Of a DNA stretch of 64,000 bases, positions 31,987 through 41,380 are shown piece by piece; positions within the stretch are counted from its first letter, which is position 1; every line of letters starts with the position of its first letter. Source of the DNA: Aliivibrio sifiae (GTDB lineage: Bacteria > Pseudomonadota > Gammaproteobacteria > Enterobacterales > Vibrionaceae); contig NZ_MSCP01000001.1 of assembly GCF_002954715.1 (NCBI RefSeq), positions 1,644,118 through 1,708,117 of the forward strand, in the 5' to 3' direction. The translations under genes and the position numbers were made by a program. The notes beneath the pieces were generated by a model. The model had not been told where the DNA came from. It saw only the letters and a program-made list of their open reading frames with translations, and ran no database searches.

Positions 31987-33300
31987 TTAACGTAGGTAAC
32001 TTAAAAAACCTAACAGCATAAATAACGGCATTTTTTGTCCATTAAGCAATTCAATTTGACCATCAGCAATTTTAGCCGACAAACGATAGTTATCGCCATC
32101 TTCTACGGCAAACTCATTAATTAACAACTCATCCATTTGCATACGAAGTTCTGGAGTCTCATCAACTAATTTCTTAGCAATAACTAACTCCGTATTGCCT
32201 TGTAGTGTCTGGATTAATTTATCTGCATTTTGCGATGCTCTTGCTGTGCCAGCTGGTAAAGTCAGTAATACTTTACTATCAACTTTGCTGCCTAACACAT
32301 TTGCACTGAATTCATTAATATTTAATGAAAAGCCTTTTGCCGCTAATAAATCAAATGACAACATTAATTGCTCAACATTTTCATTTGTTAACTCTTGCTC
32401 TTGAAGCAAAGGTACTAGTTTTAGAAGCGCATCATAATTTAAGTTTTCAAAACTAATATCAAATACACCATCTTTCAATACACCAGCGCTTGTTGCAGCT
32501 TCTGCCAGTGTTAACGTATTTTTTGACGTAAACGTATTATCTTCTGTTTTATCTTTCACTTCGTTAATCTGGTTAACGCTTGTGTACTTAAAGCCTTTAA
32601 CTTCATTATTAAGTTGAGTTTCAATATCATTTAATACTAATTTATCAAAACCAACACTCGCTTCGCCAATGAAAATATCATCAACATAATGACCGACACT
32701 TTGACCAGCAACGTTATCAATAGTCATTTCAGACTGATTATCTAATCGTAATTCTGTTTTAGGCAATTGGTAAGAAACAGTAAATTGTCCGTCCTTTGCT
32801 ACCGTCGCCGAGATTTGGCTTGCTGCTAAAAAGAGTTTTTCAACACCTTGAGCTTTTAAGTCTTCCGTTGCAAAATCAGTATCTTTACTTGTTAGTAATA
32901 GGTTCGTAGTTCCTGTTAATTCGCTTTCTGTCGTTAATGTTAAACCTTGAACAAATTCTGATGTATCTTCTGTACTTACAAACGTAGATGTCGAAGAAAT
33001 TGAAAATAAACCATGAGATATATCGTGTTCAACCAAAATATCTGTTGGGTATCCTGCTTGTTTAAGCTCTTCACTCAACCCTTGATCAACAACATGAATA
33101 CGACTTTGAGCCGTTGAACTTAAGTAACCACGGTCATAAGAAATTGATTCAACTTCAATAATAGAGTTACTGTACGACGCAATTCCATCTTTAAAAATAG
33201 CTTCGCCTATCTTCCCTGTAGCAAATGGCCAACACGCAACTAGTGCAACTGCGCCACCAATGGCTGCATATTTTCTTAATTCTTTCATTTCATTATCCAT
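31987..33300 (-). CDS. YdgA family protein (DUF945)
   Basis: A 437-residue protein of the YdgA/DUF945 family, whose function is unknown. An N-terminal hydrophobic segment (YAAIGGAVALVACWPFATG, residues ~10-28) looks like an uncleaved signal anchor, putting the rest in the periplasm. The body is rich in beta-type repeats such as TVSYQLPKTELRLDN. Start could be 33300 or, four codons later, 33288; neither has a strong ribosome site. Single-gene unit. The reported E. coli homologue is an inner-membrane-associated protein. Confidence 0.85.
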   Translation of the reverse strand: MDNEMKELRKYAAIGGAVALVACWPFATGKIGEAIFKDGIASYSNSIIEVESISYDRGYLSSTAQSRIHVVDQGLSEELKQAGYPTDILVEHDISHGLFSISSTSTFVSTEDTSEFVQGLTLTTESELTGTTNLLLTSKDTDFATEDLKAQGVEKLFLAASQISATVAKDGQFTVSYQLPKTELRLDNQSEMTIDNVAGQSVGHYVDDIFIGEASVGFDKLVLNDIETQLNNEVKGFKYTSVNQINEVKDKTEDNTFTSKNTLTLAEAATSAGVLKDGVFDISFENLNYDALLKLVPLLQEQELTNENVEQLMLSFDLLAAKGFSLNINEFSANVLGSKVDSKVLLTLPAGTARASQNADKLIQTLQGNTELVIAKKLVDETPELRMQMDELLINEFAVEDGDNYRLSAKIADGQIELLNGQKMPLFMLLGFLSYLR

Positions 33301-33563
33301 TTTTAACGATTTAAATTAGTTTACCTAAGACAATAAGATCAATACACCTCTATTTAATAAGATAAACAAACTTTAAGGCCTCTCTGTAACTGAACTTGGC
33401 TTATATTTTGCTTAATTAAAGTATATAAATAGCACGTTAATTTTTTGACTAATTGCTGTTACTCCAAATTTTGTAGACTCACTTCTAGCAAAAATACCTA
33501 TTTCTGTTAGTATTTGACGTATATTTTTGGTTACAGCACTCACTTTGATAGGTTTCAAATATC

Positions 33564-34115
33564 ATGATCCGTAAGACACTTTTAGCTTCAAGCCTAATGT
33601 TTATTTCAGCAACATCAATGGCTGCAGATAATGATCCAAACAATGCCATCATGAGCAACTTTAGTTATGACTATGTTGAAGCTCGCATTGGCTTTAGCCC
33701 TTCAACATTTGGTGCTGGTTTTAGTAAATCAATCCACCCTAATGCTCACGCTATTGCCTCTGTAGACTCTGAACTAGATGGTGATTACGATTTAGCAGCT
33801 GGTCTAGGCTTTCACGCTCCAGTAAATAACTGGGCTGACATTACAGGTGAAATGCTACTTCGTGTTGTTGATGATAATAAACACTACAAAAATGACACAG
33901 GTATGGAACTTAACTTAGGCGTTCGTCAATGGTTAGGTCCTCAATTAGAAGTTGGTGGTAAAGTAGGTTACTTATCTATTGAAGATAATGACGATACTCT
34001 ATTCTCTGTTTATGGTCGATTCCACTCAACAGAATTGTTCTCTATCGGTGCTGAAGGTCGTTTTAATGGTATCTATGGCGACCAACTATTACTGACCGCT
34101 CGCTTTAAATACTAA
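33564..34115 (+). CDS. YfaZ-like outer-membrane beta-barrel protein
   Basis: A 183-residue protein with a clear signal peptide (MIRKTLLASS..., cleavage likely after SMAA, residue ~21). The mature part alternates polar and hydrophobic residues as in small beta-barrels and ends in Tyr after RFKY, an aromatic C-terminus typical of proteins inserted by the Bam complex. It resembles YfaZ-type proteins of unknown function. Eight strands are plausible. The ribosome site before 33564 is weak. It converges with tfoX across a terminator. Confidence 0.78.
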   Translation: MIRKTLLASSLMFISATSMAADNDPNNAIMSNFSYDYVEARIGFSPSTFGAGFSKSIHPNAHAIASVDSELDGDYDLAAGLGFHAPVNNWADITGEMLLRVVDDNKHYKNDTGMELNLGVRQWLGPQLEVGGKVGYLSIEDNDDTLFSVYGRFHSTELFSIGAEGRFNGIYGDQLLLTARFKY

Positions 34116-34130
34116 TTAAATTTAGTTAAA

Positions 34131-34180
34131 AAAAAACCTCGTTATACCTTAGACAACAAAAGGAATAACGAGGTTTTTTT
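34131..34180. terminator. Bidirectional terminator between the barrel gene and tfoX
   Basis: AAAAAACCTCGTTAT and ATAACGAGGTTTTTT form a 15-bp stem; inner CCTT/AGG bases extend it around a loop. Confidence 0.88.
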
Positions 34181-34191
34181 ATTTATTCAAA

Positions 34192-34776
34192 TTAAACTTG
34201 TTGAAGCAAAGCTCTTTTCATTGGTTCTTGTAATAATGTCCAATGAACACCTGATTCTGCCCCTGCAAATTTCCACAAAAGTTTTACATCTACATCACCA
34301 CCGTAGGTAGTATTTACTTTTCTAAATACATCAACAGCACCTATTTCTAAGAAGGCATCAACATCAGGAACCCCTGACTTTTTTACCATTCTTTCCAACG
34401 TTAATTGCATGTTCGGCAAATCACGTAAGCGGCGGTTCTCTTTTGATTTTTTAAACTCACGCTCTACACGTGAATTTTCCATCACCTCTTTGATGATACT
34501 AAGCAATAAAGCTGGTTTTTTCTCAAAAAGCTCACTGATGTCAAAATAGTTAACTGTCGCGACTGTCGTTTTTTTCACGTGTTTAAAGCGTTCGCATCCT
34601 AATTTTTCAAACTGTTTATCGACTAATCCACCACCTCGAACGTATAATCGTCCTTCAGTAACTAATGAAAACATCGCATCTTCGGTAAATAAACCAACGC
34701 CACCAAACATCGAGCGTTTATTAAATTTTCCCAGTTTTTTTACAAAATTAAAAAAGCGTTCCTCTAAATGGTTCAT
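34192..34776 (-). CDS. tfoX: Competence regulator TfoX (Sxy family)
   Basis: A 194-residue regulator with an N-terminal TfoX domain (RSMFGGVGLFTEDAMFSLV, about residues 21-39) and a C-terminal TfoX domain with a helix-hairpin-helix pattern (LRDLPNMQLTLERMVKKSGV). In vibrios TfoX is induced by chitin, acts with CRP, and switches on DNA uptake and often type VI secretion. The paralogue TfoY is not in this window. AAGGAG lies before the ATG. The upstream region is long, as expected for a gene reported to have a regulated leader (sRNA TfoR in V. cholerae). A CRP-like box lies about 240 bases upstream. Confidence 0.92.
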   Translation of the reverse strand: MNHLEERFFNFVKKLGKFNKRSMFGGVGLFTEDAMFSLVTEGRLYVRGGGLVDKQFEKLGCERFKHVKKTTVATVNYFDISELFEKKPALLLSIIKEVMENSRVEREFKKSKENRRLRDLPNMQLTLERMVKKSGVPDVDAFLEIGAVDVFRKVNTTYGGDVDVKLLWKFAGAESGVHWTLLQEPMKRALLQQV

Positions 34777-35203
34777 TTCGATCTCCTTGATCTAAAACTT
34801 ACGACCCCCGTCCCTGTCAGAAAATTGACATCAAGCAATTGAATATTAAACATACAATAAATAAGTTTCTAGCCTTTTTACATTAACTGCTGAATCTACA
34901 GCATATTTCTTAGGTCCGATCACACCTTTAAGTATTATTTTATGTAACGAACTAAGTTTTTCTTCAGCCTTCTATCACATTATAGTCTCACAACTTAACC
35001 TATAGATTCATTGATGAGGCTCACAAGATTCATTTACAACACCAATAATTTGACTCTTATTTATCTATTAATAATAACTATCCTTCTTGAACTGAGTAAA
35101 AACTCTTAAATTTTTCGTAAATGGTCTCATTTTTTTGACTTTTTTCTTAGAAATCAGAAAAACGCTGTATGATTAACCCATTATTTTAAAATATGAATTA
35201 AGA
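34777..35203. promoter_or_regulatory. tfoX-HDOD gene divergent control region
   Basis: A 427-base AT-rich interval without ORFs. On the tfoX side the leader includes a G-rich patch (minus strand, about 34800-34815) and a small GTCA/TGAC hairpin. A CRP-like box ATTGATGAGGCTCACA (35010-35025) matches 8 of 10 consensus positions. No terminator is seen. Confidence 0.5.
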
Positions 35204-36130
35204 ATGACTCATTTATCGTTTTTCTGGCTATCCCACGATAAAGACAAAGTACTGACTGCATTAAGAAGTGAATTTAGTCGATTAGCATCGAAAAGCATCT
35301 CATCAGGAAAAATAAAATTGCCTCCTATCCCTGATGTTGTACTTAAGATTCAAAAGTTATGTACTCTTGAAGGCACTGTAATTAAAGATGTCTCAGATAC
35401 TTTATTAGAGGACCCAAGCCTAACTGCTATTGTTATACGCATGGCTAACTCTGTTGTATTTAACCGCAGAAACATTACCTGTACTGATGTTCTAACAGCG
35501 GTATCTCGATTAGGGATATTCCGTGTTCGCGATATAGTTACTGCTCAAGCTATTGAACAGTTAAAACATTCAAGTGACTTAAATAAAGAATGTAATGCAC
35601 TTCTTCGTAAAAGTGCTGCACGTTCTCGTGAATTTGCAGCGGTAATGACAATGATCTGCGAAGAAATGATAATTGAGTGTGAAGATGCTTCTCTCGATTA
35701 CCTTGAACCAGAAAAGGCATTACTTACTGGCTTACTGGCCGATATCGGGTTGTTCTGCCTTGTGAATGAATATTATGATTATCTTGAGCAAGGTAATTAT
35801 CTGGATCTTGAGTTAGCTATCTATATTTTCGACAACGAATGTAATGCAACCAGCTATCACGTACTAAATCATTGGCAATTTGATGTGGATTTTTTAGCTG
35901 TTGCTACCAACAAGAACAGTACCAAAAACACTGAGCATCCTATTAATTATATAGACATAGCCCGTATTGCTAGTCACCTTTTAATGTTTAGAAATAAAGA
36001 TGATGCCATTGAAGAACACGACATTGAAATTACTCTTGAAGGCGCTGAAGCACTTTATACATTAAGTAATTTAACTAATAGTCAATTCAACAACCGCATT
36101 AAAGAAACACTAAGAAGCAGTGGTTTGTAA
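35204..36130 (+). CDS. HDOD domain protein
   Basis: A 308-residue cytoplasmic protein. An HDOD domain spans about residues 25-235: LPPIPDVVLKIQKLC at its start, DPSLTAIVIRMANSVVFN, then LLTGLLADIGLFCLVNEYY. HDOD domains are catalytically dead relatives of HD phosphohydrolases and usually act as signalling adaptors. In the segment that normally carries the second His-Asp pair it reads ADIGLF, which agrees with a non-catalytic role. No attached GGDEF, EAL or receiver domain is present. The ribosome site is weak. Partner unknown. Confidence 0.85.
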   Translation: MTHLSFFWLSHDKDKVLTALRSEFSRLASKSISSGKIKLPPIPDVVLKIQKLCTLEGTVIKDVSDTLLEDPSLTAIVIRMANSVVFNRRNITCTDVLTAVSRLGIFRVRDIVTAQAIEQLKHSSDLNKECNALLRKSAARSREFAAVMTMICEEMIIECEDASLDYLEPEKALLTGLLADIGLFCLVNEYYDYLEQGNYLDLELAIYIFDNECNATSYHVLNHWQFDVDFLAVATNKNSTKNTEHPINYIDIARIASHLLMFRNKDDAIEEHDIEITLEGAEALYTLSNLTNSQFNNRIKETLRSSGL

Positions 36131-36220
36131 TTAAATTACAATAAAACGAACAACTTATATTGATGTCATTAAGAAGCCTTGATATTCTCAAGGCCTTCTT
36201 CATGGATGAGATTAATAATA

Positions 36221-37120
36221 ATGCTTTCTGGAATGTTATTTGTTTTTTTACCACTACTTTTTGGCTATTTAATTCCGCTTCATTCTCAAAAACCTCTTCA
36301 GCGAATTAATGCAGCAACAAGTCATTTAGTCACTGTCATCCTTGCACTAATGGGCCTTAGCCTCGCAGCTTTGGATAATCTCGCTCAAAATTTAAATCAG
36401 ATAGTGACAATTACTACGGTTTTCTTTGTTTCTATTAGCACTTGTAATTTAGCCGTTCTTCCTTTTATGGATAAACTTTTCCCTCTAAATTCAGAAGGAA
36501 ATAAAAACACACTCCCTCTTTTTAAGATGATTTTAGAGTCAGCAAAACTATTACTTGCAGTAGCAGCTGGTTTAGTTTTTGGTTTAGTTAGTGGTATTGA
36601 TCTTGCTTGGGTTGAAAGCGCAAGTGAGCTTATCTTATTAGTCCTTCTTTTTCTTATCGGTATCCAATTACGAAACAGTGGATTATCACTGCGCCAAATT
36701 CTTCTTAATAAACACGGAATAATTATTGCTGTCGTTATTTTATCAACATCATTAATTGGCGGGCTGATTGCTGCTCTCTTTTTGGATATTCCATTAAATC
36801 ATGGATTGGCAATGGCATCAGGATTTGGCTGGTATTCTCTAGCTGGGATCTTAATGGGTGATGCGCTTGGCCCCGTTTATGGTGGCGCTTCTTTTTTGAA
36901 TGAATTAATGCGCGAATTAGTTGCTCTTTTATTAATCCCTACACTCATAAATCGTTATCCCGTCACTTCTATTGGCTATGCCGGAGCAACAGCAATGGAC
37001 TTTACCTTACCTGTCATTCAAAACTGTGGCGGTATTCGTTGTGTTCCTATCGCTATTGTAAGTGGCTTTATTCTAAGTTTGTTAGTGCCTTTTTTAATGC
37101 TCTTTTTTGTGTCCCTATAA
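36221..37120 (+). CDS. lysO: LysO/YbjE family lysine exporter
   Basis: A 299-residue inner-membrane protein with about eight helices. It aligns with E. coli LysO (YbjE), which exports lysine and its toxic analogue thialysine. Shared segments are LLFLIGIQLRNSGLSL, ASGFGWYSLAGIL, LGPVYGGASFLNELMRELVA and GATAMDFTLPV. The start at 36221 matches the E. coli N-terminus (MLSGMLFVFLP). The frame is open from a TTG at 36179, adding 14 residues. It is 90 bases downstream of the HDOD gene in the same direction. No lysine riboswitch was recognised ahead of it. Confidence 0.87.
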   Translation: MLSGMLFVFLPLLFGYLIPLHSQKPLQRINAATSHLVTVILALMGLSLAALDNLAQNLNQIVTITTVFFVSISTCNLAVLPFMDKLFPLNSEGNKNTLPLFKMILESAKLLLAVAAGLVFGLVSGIDLAWVESASELILLVLLFLIGIQLRNSGLSLRQILLNKHGIIIAVVILSTSLIGGLIAALFLDIPLNHGLAMASGFGWYSLAGILMGDALGPVYGGASFLNELMRELVALLLIPTLINRYPVTSIGYAGATAMDFTLPVIQNCGGIRCVPIAIVSGFILSLLVPFLMLFFVSL

Positions 37121-37225
37121 ATAAGTTCAGAGGGAAGCATCACATTGTGGGTTGTTTCAATTGCATTTAGTTATCTGATGCCTACAATCACATTCAACAA
37201 TAATGATTCATTCTAAGGATTTGTA

Positions 37226-37738
37226 ATGAAACTAGCTGCTCTTCTTTTACCATTCGCTTTATTAACAACGTCTGCTCAAGCTGCTGATACGGAATGCCTA
37301 AGCAACCAATACAGTCAATACGTTGATGCGTCTTTAACTTGGTATAAAGAACTGATTTCAATTACGGTTAAAAGAGACCCTAATTTAGAAAGTGTAGGTA
37401 ATTGGTTCTTAGAAGGACGTCAACACCATTTTGAATTAAATCGTGCGGCAGTGGATTTTTATCTAAAGAATGACCCATCAAAAGTAAAAACAAACCAATC
37501 TATCGAATCTTGGTTACAATTAGATCAAAAAGAGATAAAAACACTCGCGTCAAATAATGACGAGCTAGGAAAAATAGCAAAAGTAACTTTTGACGATCGC
37601 CAAGCTCAACCTCATAAGCAAAACTATGAATTACGTTCAGCATTTGCAGATATCCTAAGTCATCCTAAAGAAATTGATGCTCCACTAAATGCATACAACC
37701 AAAAGATGACCGAAATTAGTGACATAAGCTGCAAATAA
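37226..37738 (+). CDS. Predicted secreted protein of unknown function
   Basis: A 170-residue protein with a classic signal peptide (MKLAALLLPFALLTTSAQA, cleavage after AQA, residue 19). The mature part is helical and polar, with two Cys near the ends of the mature chain (TECLS and ISCK) that could form a disulfide in the periplasm. AAGGA precedes the ATG. No family recognised beyond likely vibrio homologues. It lies between lysO and panP in the same direction, with no visible link to either. Confidence 0.72.
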   Translation: MKLAALLLPFALLTTSAQAADTECLSNQYSQYVDASLTWYKELISITVKRDPNLESVGNWFLEGRQHHFELNRAAVDFYLKNDPSKVKTNQSIESWLQLDQKEIKTLASNNDELGKIAKVTFDDRQAQPHKQNYELRSAFADILSHPKEIDAPLNAYNQKMTEISDISCK

Positions 37739-37801
37739 TTTGATTGTTATTTCACCAATAAAACCGATTTTATAATAATAATTCCTATCAAAAATCGATG
37801 C

Positions 37802-37849
37802 GGCACATTTTAGACGAGACATTTACGCGATTTTGTTCTAAATTGTGCC
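37802..37849. repeat. Imperfect 13-base inverted repeat upstream of panP
   Basis: GGCACATTTTAGA (37802-37814) and TCTAAATTGTGCC (37837-37849) are complementary at 12 of 13 positions with 22 bases between. It lies 65 bases before the panP start. It may be an operator with widely spaced halves or a leader hairpin. No T run follows it. Confidence 0.6.
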
Positions 37850-37914
37850 CTTATTCGTAGGTAAAGAGATCGCCCACTTTGCTTTTCAATCATCAACAGA
37901 ATAGAACAGATACC

Positions 37915-39558
37915 ATGGTAACAGACAACAAAACAGCGGATGCCAACCTAGAGAGCATGTTGCGAATTTTTACTGTTCCGGAAGCTCCCGATTCGACGCT
38001 TGGAAAAATTGAACAAGAACTCTCTCAAAATCTGAATAAATTCTTAAGAGAACACATCGTCGCTGAAGAAAAACCACTGACAGAAATCGAAAAAGATTTT
38101 ACTGACTCTTCAATGCCAGAATCTCCGACTTATGTATCAGAGCATACTGAGCATCTATTAGATTCGGTAGTCTCTCAATCTGTTCATACCTCAGCACCAA
38201 GCTTCATTGGCCACATGACATCTGCATTGCCTTATTTTTTAATGCCGTTATCAAAGATCATGATTGCCTTAAACCAAAACTTGGTAAAAATTGAAACCTC
38301 TAAAGCATTTACGCCATTAGAACGCCAAGTGTTGGGTATGTTACATCGCCTTATTTATGGCCAAAAAGACGACTTCTATAGCCATTGGATGCACAGTGCT
38401 GATCATTCTCTTGGTGCTTTTTGTTCTGGTGGCACCATTGCCAACATCACTGCATTGTGGGTAGCAAGAAATCGCCTATTACAACCCGATGGGGATTTTG
38501 AAGGCATTGCTAAACAAGGTCTTTTTGCTGCTCTCACTCATTATAAATGTAATGGACTTGCCATTTTTGTTTCTGAACGTGGCCATTACTCAGTTAAAAA
38601 AGCAGCAGATGTATTGGGCATTGGCCAAGACGGCGTTATTGCCATAAAAACTGACAACAATAACCGTATTTGTTTAACTGATCTAAACAAAAAAATTGCC
38701 GCCGTAAAAGAAAAGAACATTAAACCATTAGCGATCATTGGTGTTGCCGGTACAACAGAAACTGGCACGATAGATCCACTACGTAAACTTGCTCAAGTAG
38801 CACAGCGCGAAGGTTGCCACTTCCATGTTGATGCGGCTTGGGGTGGTGCGACATTAATGTCTAATACCTATCGACATTTACTTGATGGTATTGATTTAGC
38901 CGATTCAGTCACTATTGATGCACATAAACAACTCTATGTTCCAATGGGCGCAGGGATGGTTATCTTCAAAGACCCTGAGTTAATGTCATCTATCCAACAT
39001 CACGCTGAATATATTCTACGTAAAGGTTCTAAAGATCTAGGGCGTCATACACTTGAAGGCTCCCGTAGTGGCATGGCAATGCTACTTTACTCTTGCTTTA
39101 ATGTGATTAGTCGTCCAGGTTATGAGCTATTAATAAACCAAAGCATTGAAAAAGCAAAATATTTTTCAGAATTGATCAAACAACAAGATGACTTTGAATT
39201 AATCTCAGAGCCAGAACTGTGCTTACTGACTTATCGATACGTACCAAGTAACGTAAAAGCCGCTTTATTACTAGCAACACCAGAGCAACGAGCTGAATTA
39301 TATGAACATCTCGATAATCTCACTAAATATATTCAAAAAACACAACGTGAAACAGGTAAATCCTTCGTTTCTCGTACTCGTTTAACACCTGATGCTTATC
39401 AGTCTCAACCAACGATTGTTTTTAGAGTCGTATTAGCTAATCCGCTAACAACCAAAGAAATTTTACAGAATGTACTTATCGAGCAAAGAGAGATCGCTAA
39501 CAGCAGTGAAATCTCACTACCTCAGCTTATAGAACTCACCAATTCAATCCTAAAATAG
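37915..39558 (+). CDS. panP: PLP-dependent aspartate 1-decarboxylase PanP
   Basis: A 547-residue group II decarboxylase. The PLP-binding lysine is K338 in TIDAHKQLYVPMGAG, and the substrate and cofactor regions HVDAAWGGA and GCHF-like segments fit the glutamate/aspartate decarboxylase family. In V. fischeri, PanP has been described as making beta-alanine for pantothenate and CoA in place of the self-processing enzyme PanD. The start at 37915 follows an in-frame TTG at 37879 that would add 12 residues. A 13-base inverted repeat lies upstream, and a terminator at 39572-39612. Confidence 0.9.
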   Translation: MVTDNKTADANLESMLRIFTVPEAPDSTLGKIEQELSQNLNKFLREHIVAEEKPLTEIEKDFTDSSMPESPTYVSEHTEHLLDSVVSQSVHTSAPSFIGHMTSALPYFLMPLSKIMIALNQNLVKIETSKAFTPLERQVLGMLHRLIYGQKDDFYSHWMHSADHSLGAFCSGGTIANITALWVARNRLLQPDGDFEGIAKQGLFAALTHYKCNGLAIFVSERGHYSVKKAADVLGIGQDGVIAIKTDNNNRICLTDLNKKIAAVKEKNIKPLAIIGVAGTTETGTIDPLRKLAQVAQREGCHFHVDAAWGGATLMSNTYRHLLDGIDLADSVTIDAHKQLYVPMGAGMVIFKDPELMSSIQHHAEYILRKGSKDLGRHTLEGSRSGMAMLLYSCFNVISRPGYELLINQSIEKAKYFSELIKQQDDFELISEPELCLLTYRYVPSNVKAALLLATPEQRAELYEHLDNLTKYIQKTQRETGKSFVSRTRLTPDAYQSQPTIVFRVVLANPLTTKEILQNVLIEQREIANSSEISLPQLIELTNSILK

Positions 39559-39571
39559 TTCATCTATCTTC

Positions 39572-39612
39572 TAAAGCAGGTTGTTTTATCACAAGAAACA
39601 ATCTGCTTTTTT
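39572..39612 (+). terminator. Intrinsic terminator after panP
   Basis: AAAGCAGGTTGTTT and AAACAATCTGCTTT pair with one wobble, followed by T. Confidence 0.83.
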
Positions 39613-39887
39613 GTAATTATTTTCCCTCAACTCTGAAATTTAATCACAGAATTTCCAATAAAATGACGATAATCTCGTATTTATAAATAAAAACGCTTTC
39701 AATTTAGAAAGTATTTTTAGAGTTCTGTCATACTATTGTTATAAAAATACAATCAAGACGGTCATTTGTTAGAGGCAAGCAACACAAACGTATATACTTA
39801 GATTAATCCAGATATTTATAGCTTTAACCAGAGTAAATCATGATTATTCTGGTTAAGGTTATAGCAGACAAATGTAGAAGAGCGCAT
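39613..39887 (+). promoter_or_regulatory. Region upstream of hexR
   Basis: 275 AT-rich bases with no ORF of its own. No HexR-type palindrome was found, so autoregulation is not supported here. A short CTTTC/GAAAG hairpin lies near 39697-39712. Confidence 0.4.
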
Positions 39888-40742
39888 ATGAATACCATTG
39901 AGAAGATACAAAACAATTTAGACAACTTTAGTAAGTCAGAGCGCAAAGTAGCTGAAGTTATTATGGCTTCACCACAAACAGCTATTCACTCTAGTATTGC
40001 TACTTTAGCCAAAATGGCAGATGTTAGTGAACCTACCGTTAACCGTTTCTGTCGTCGATTAGACACTAAAGGGTTCCCTGATTTTAAACTTCATTTAGCA
40101 CAAAGCTTGGCAAACGGTACACCTTATGTGAATCGTAATGTTGAAGAAAATGATGGCCCAGATGCTTATACTCATAAGATTTTTGAATCAACCATGGCTT
40201 GTTTGGATGTAGCTAAAAACAGCTTAGATCCTATGCAAGTAAATCGCGCTGTTGATCTATTAACTCAAGCAAAAAAGATTTCATTTTTTGGCCTTGGAGC
40301 ATCCGCTTCTGTTGCGCATGATGCCATGAATAAGTTCTTCCGCTTCAACATCCCTATCACTTGTTTTGATGACATTGTAATGCAACGAATGAGCTGCATT
40401 AACAGTACTGAAAATGATGTTGTAGTTCTGATTTCCCATACAGGGCGTACAAAAAGTTTAGTTGAAGTCGCTGAACTTGCGAAATCAAACGGCGCAACAG
40501 TCATCGCAATTACAGCAAAAGAGTCTCCTCTTGAAAGAATGGCGTCACTTGCAATTTGTTTAGATGTTCCTGAAGACACTGACGTTTATATGCCAATGGC
40601 AAGTCGTGTTGTACAAATGACAGTCATTGATGTGTTAGCAACAGGCTTTACATTACGTCGTGGTGCTGGTTTTAGAGATAATTTGAAACGTGTAAAAGAC
40701 GCACTTAAAGACTCACGCTACGAAAAAGATAATTCACACTAA
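39888..40742 (+). CDS. hexR: Central carbon metabolism regulator HexR (RpiR family)
   Basis: A 284-residue regulator with an N-terminal RpiR-type helix-turn-helix (ATLAKMADVSEPTVNRFCRR, about residues 36-55) and a C-terminal SIS sugar-phosphate domain (ISFFGLGASASVAHDAM and VVVLISHTGRTKSLVEVAEL). HexR binds palindromes near TGTARTNNNAYTACA and responds to 2-keto-3-deoxy-6-phosphogluconate, coordinating the Entner-Doudoroff pathway, glycolysis and gluconeogenesis. The start at 39888 is the family N-terminus MNTIEKIQNNL; an ATG at 39840 adds 16 residues unlike the family. Near-consensus sites lie upstream of gapA and adhE in this window. Confidence 0.93.
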   Translation: MNTIEKIQNNLDNFSKSERKVAEVIMASPQTAIHSSIATLAKMADVSEPTVNRFCRRLDTKGFPDFKLHLAQSLANGTPYVNRNVEENDGPDAYTHKIFESTMACLDVAKNSLDPMQVNRAVDLLTQAKKISFFGLGASASVAHDAMNKFFRFNIPITCFDDIVMQRMSCINSTENDVVVLISHTGRTKSLVEVAELAKSNGATVIAITAKESPLERMASLAICLDVPEDTDVYMPMASRVVQMTVIDVLATGFTLRRGAGFRDNLKRVKDALKDSRYEKDNSH

Positions 40743-40769
40743 TTTCTTTTTTGTACTCAACTCTATTTT

Positions 40770-40799
40770 AAGAACCAGCTAATTTGCTGGTTCTTTTTT
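40770..40799 (+). terminator. Intrinsic terminator after hexR
   Basis: AAGAACCAGC and GCTGGTTCTT pair around TAATTT, followed by T. Confidence 0.9.
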
Positions 40800-40971
40800 A
40801 TAAATCACATTGATTTAACTCGTTTTACTTCCTTATAATCAAACTGACTAACTGATAGGTTTCGGCTATTAATCAAAGAGGACAAACCATCTTTACTTTA
40901 TTTGTATCAACAGGCATAGTGTACTCATTGATTGCGAGTAATACGCATCCCTTACTATTTGGAGTAAAGCT

Positions 40972-41235
40972 ATGTTTGTTGTAATTTTTGGTCGTCCTGG
41001 TTGTCCTTTCTGTGTTCGTGCAAAAGAGCATGCTGAAACACTAAAAGAAAAGCGTGAAGATTTTAACTACCGTTATGTAGATATTCATGCTGAAGGGATC
41101 TCAAAAGCGGATTTAGAAAAAACAGTTGGCAAACCTGTTGATACTGTTCCTCAAATTTTCATCGACCAAGATCATATTGGTGGTTGCACAGAATTTGAAG
41201 CCTATGCAAAAGAAAACCTAGGCCTTTTTGATTAA
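40972..41235 (+). CDS. grxA: Glutaredoxin 1 (GrxA)
   Basis: An 87-residue dithiol glutaredoxin, reducing protein disulfides with glutathione, including ribonucleotide reductase in E. coli. Active site CPFC in GRPGCPFCVRAKE (Cys at about residues 11 and 14). The cis-Pro segment TVPQIFIDQDHIGGCTEFE binds glutathione. GGAG lies before the ATG. Single-gene unit closed by a strong terminator. It is the second glutaredoxin in the window but belongs to the dithiol class, unlike GrxD. Confidence 0.95.
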   Translation: MFVVIFGRPGCPFCVRAKEHAETLKEKREDFNYRYVDIHAEGISKADLEKTVGKPVDTVPQIFIDQDHIGGCTEFEAYAKENLGLFD

Positions 41236-41260
41236 TCTATAACCTATACCAATGTATTCT

Positions 41261-41292
41261 AAATCACCGCTCTTTAGCGGTGATTTTTTTTC
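41261..41292 (+). terminator. Intrinsic terminator after grxA
   Basis: AAATCACCGC and GCGGTGATTT pair around TCTTTA, followed by eight T. Confidence 0.92.
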
Positions 41293-41380
41293 ATTTTATT
41301 TATAAATATGGTTATACATTCGCCATTTTTAAGTTAGACTTGCATCACATTTTCTTCTTCCATATTTCAGGCAAAATACA

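Noticed and set aside
36131-36220. Lysine riboswitch before lysO
   Set aside because: The gap is only 90 bases, too short for the lysine aptamer, and none of its conserved features were seen.
40265-40579. 104-codon open frame opposite hexR
   Set aside because: Fully inside hexR on the other strand; composition is unlike a real protein and no start signal is present.
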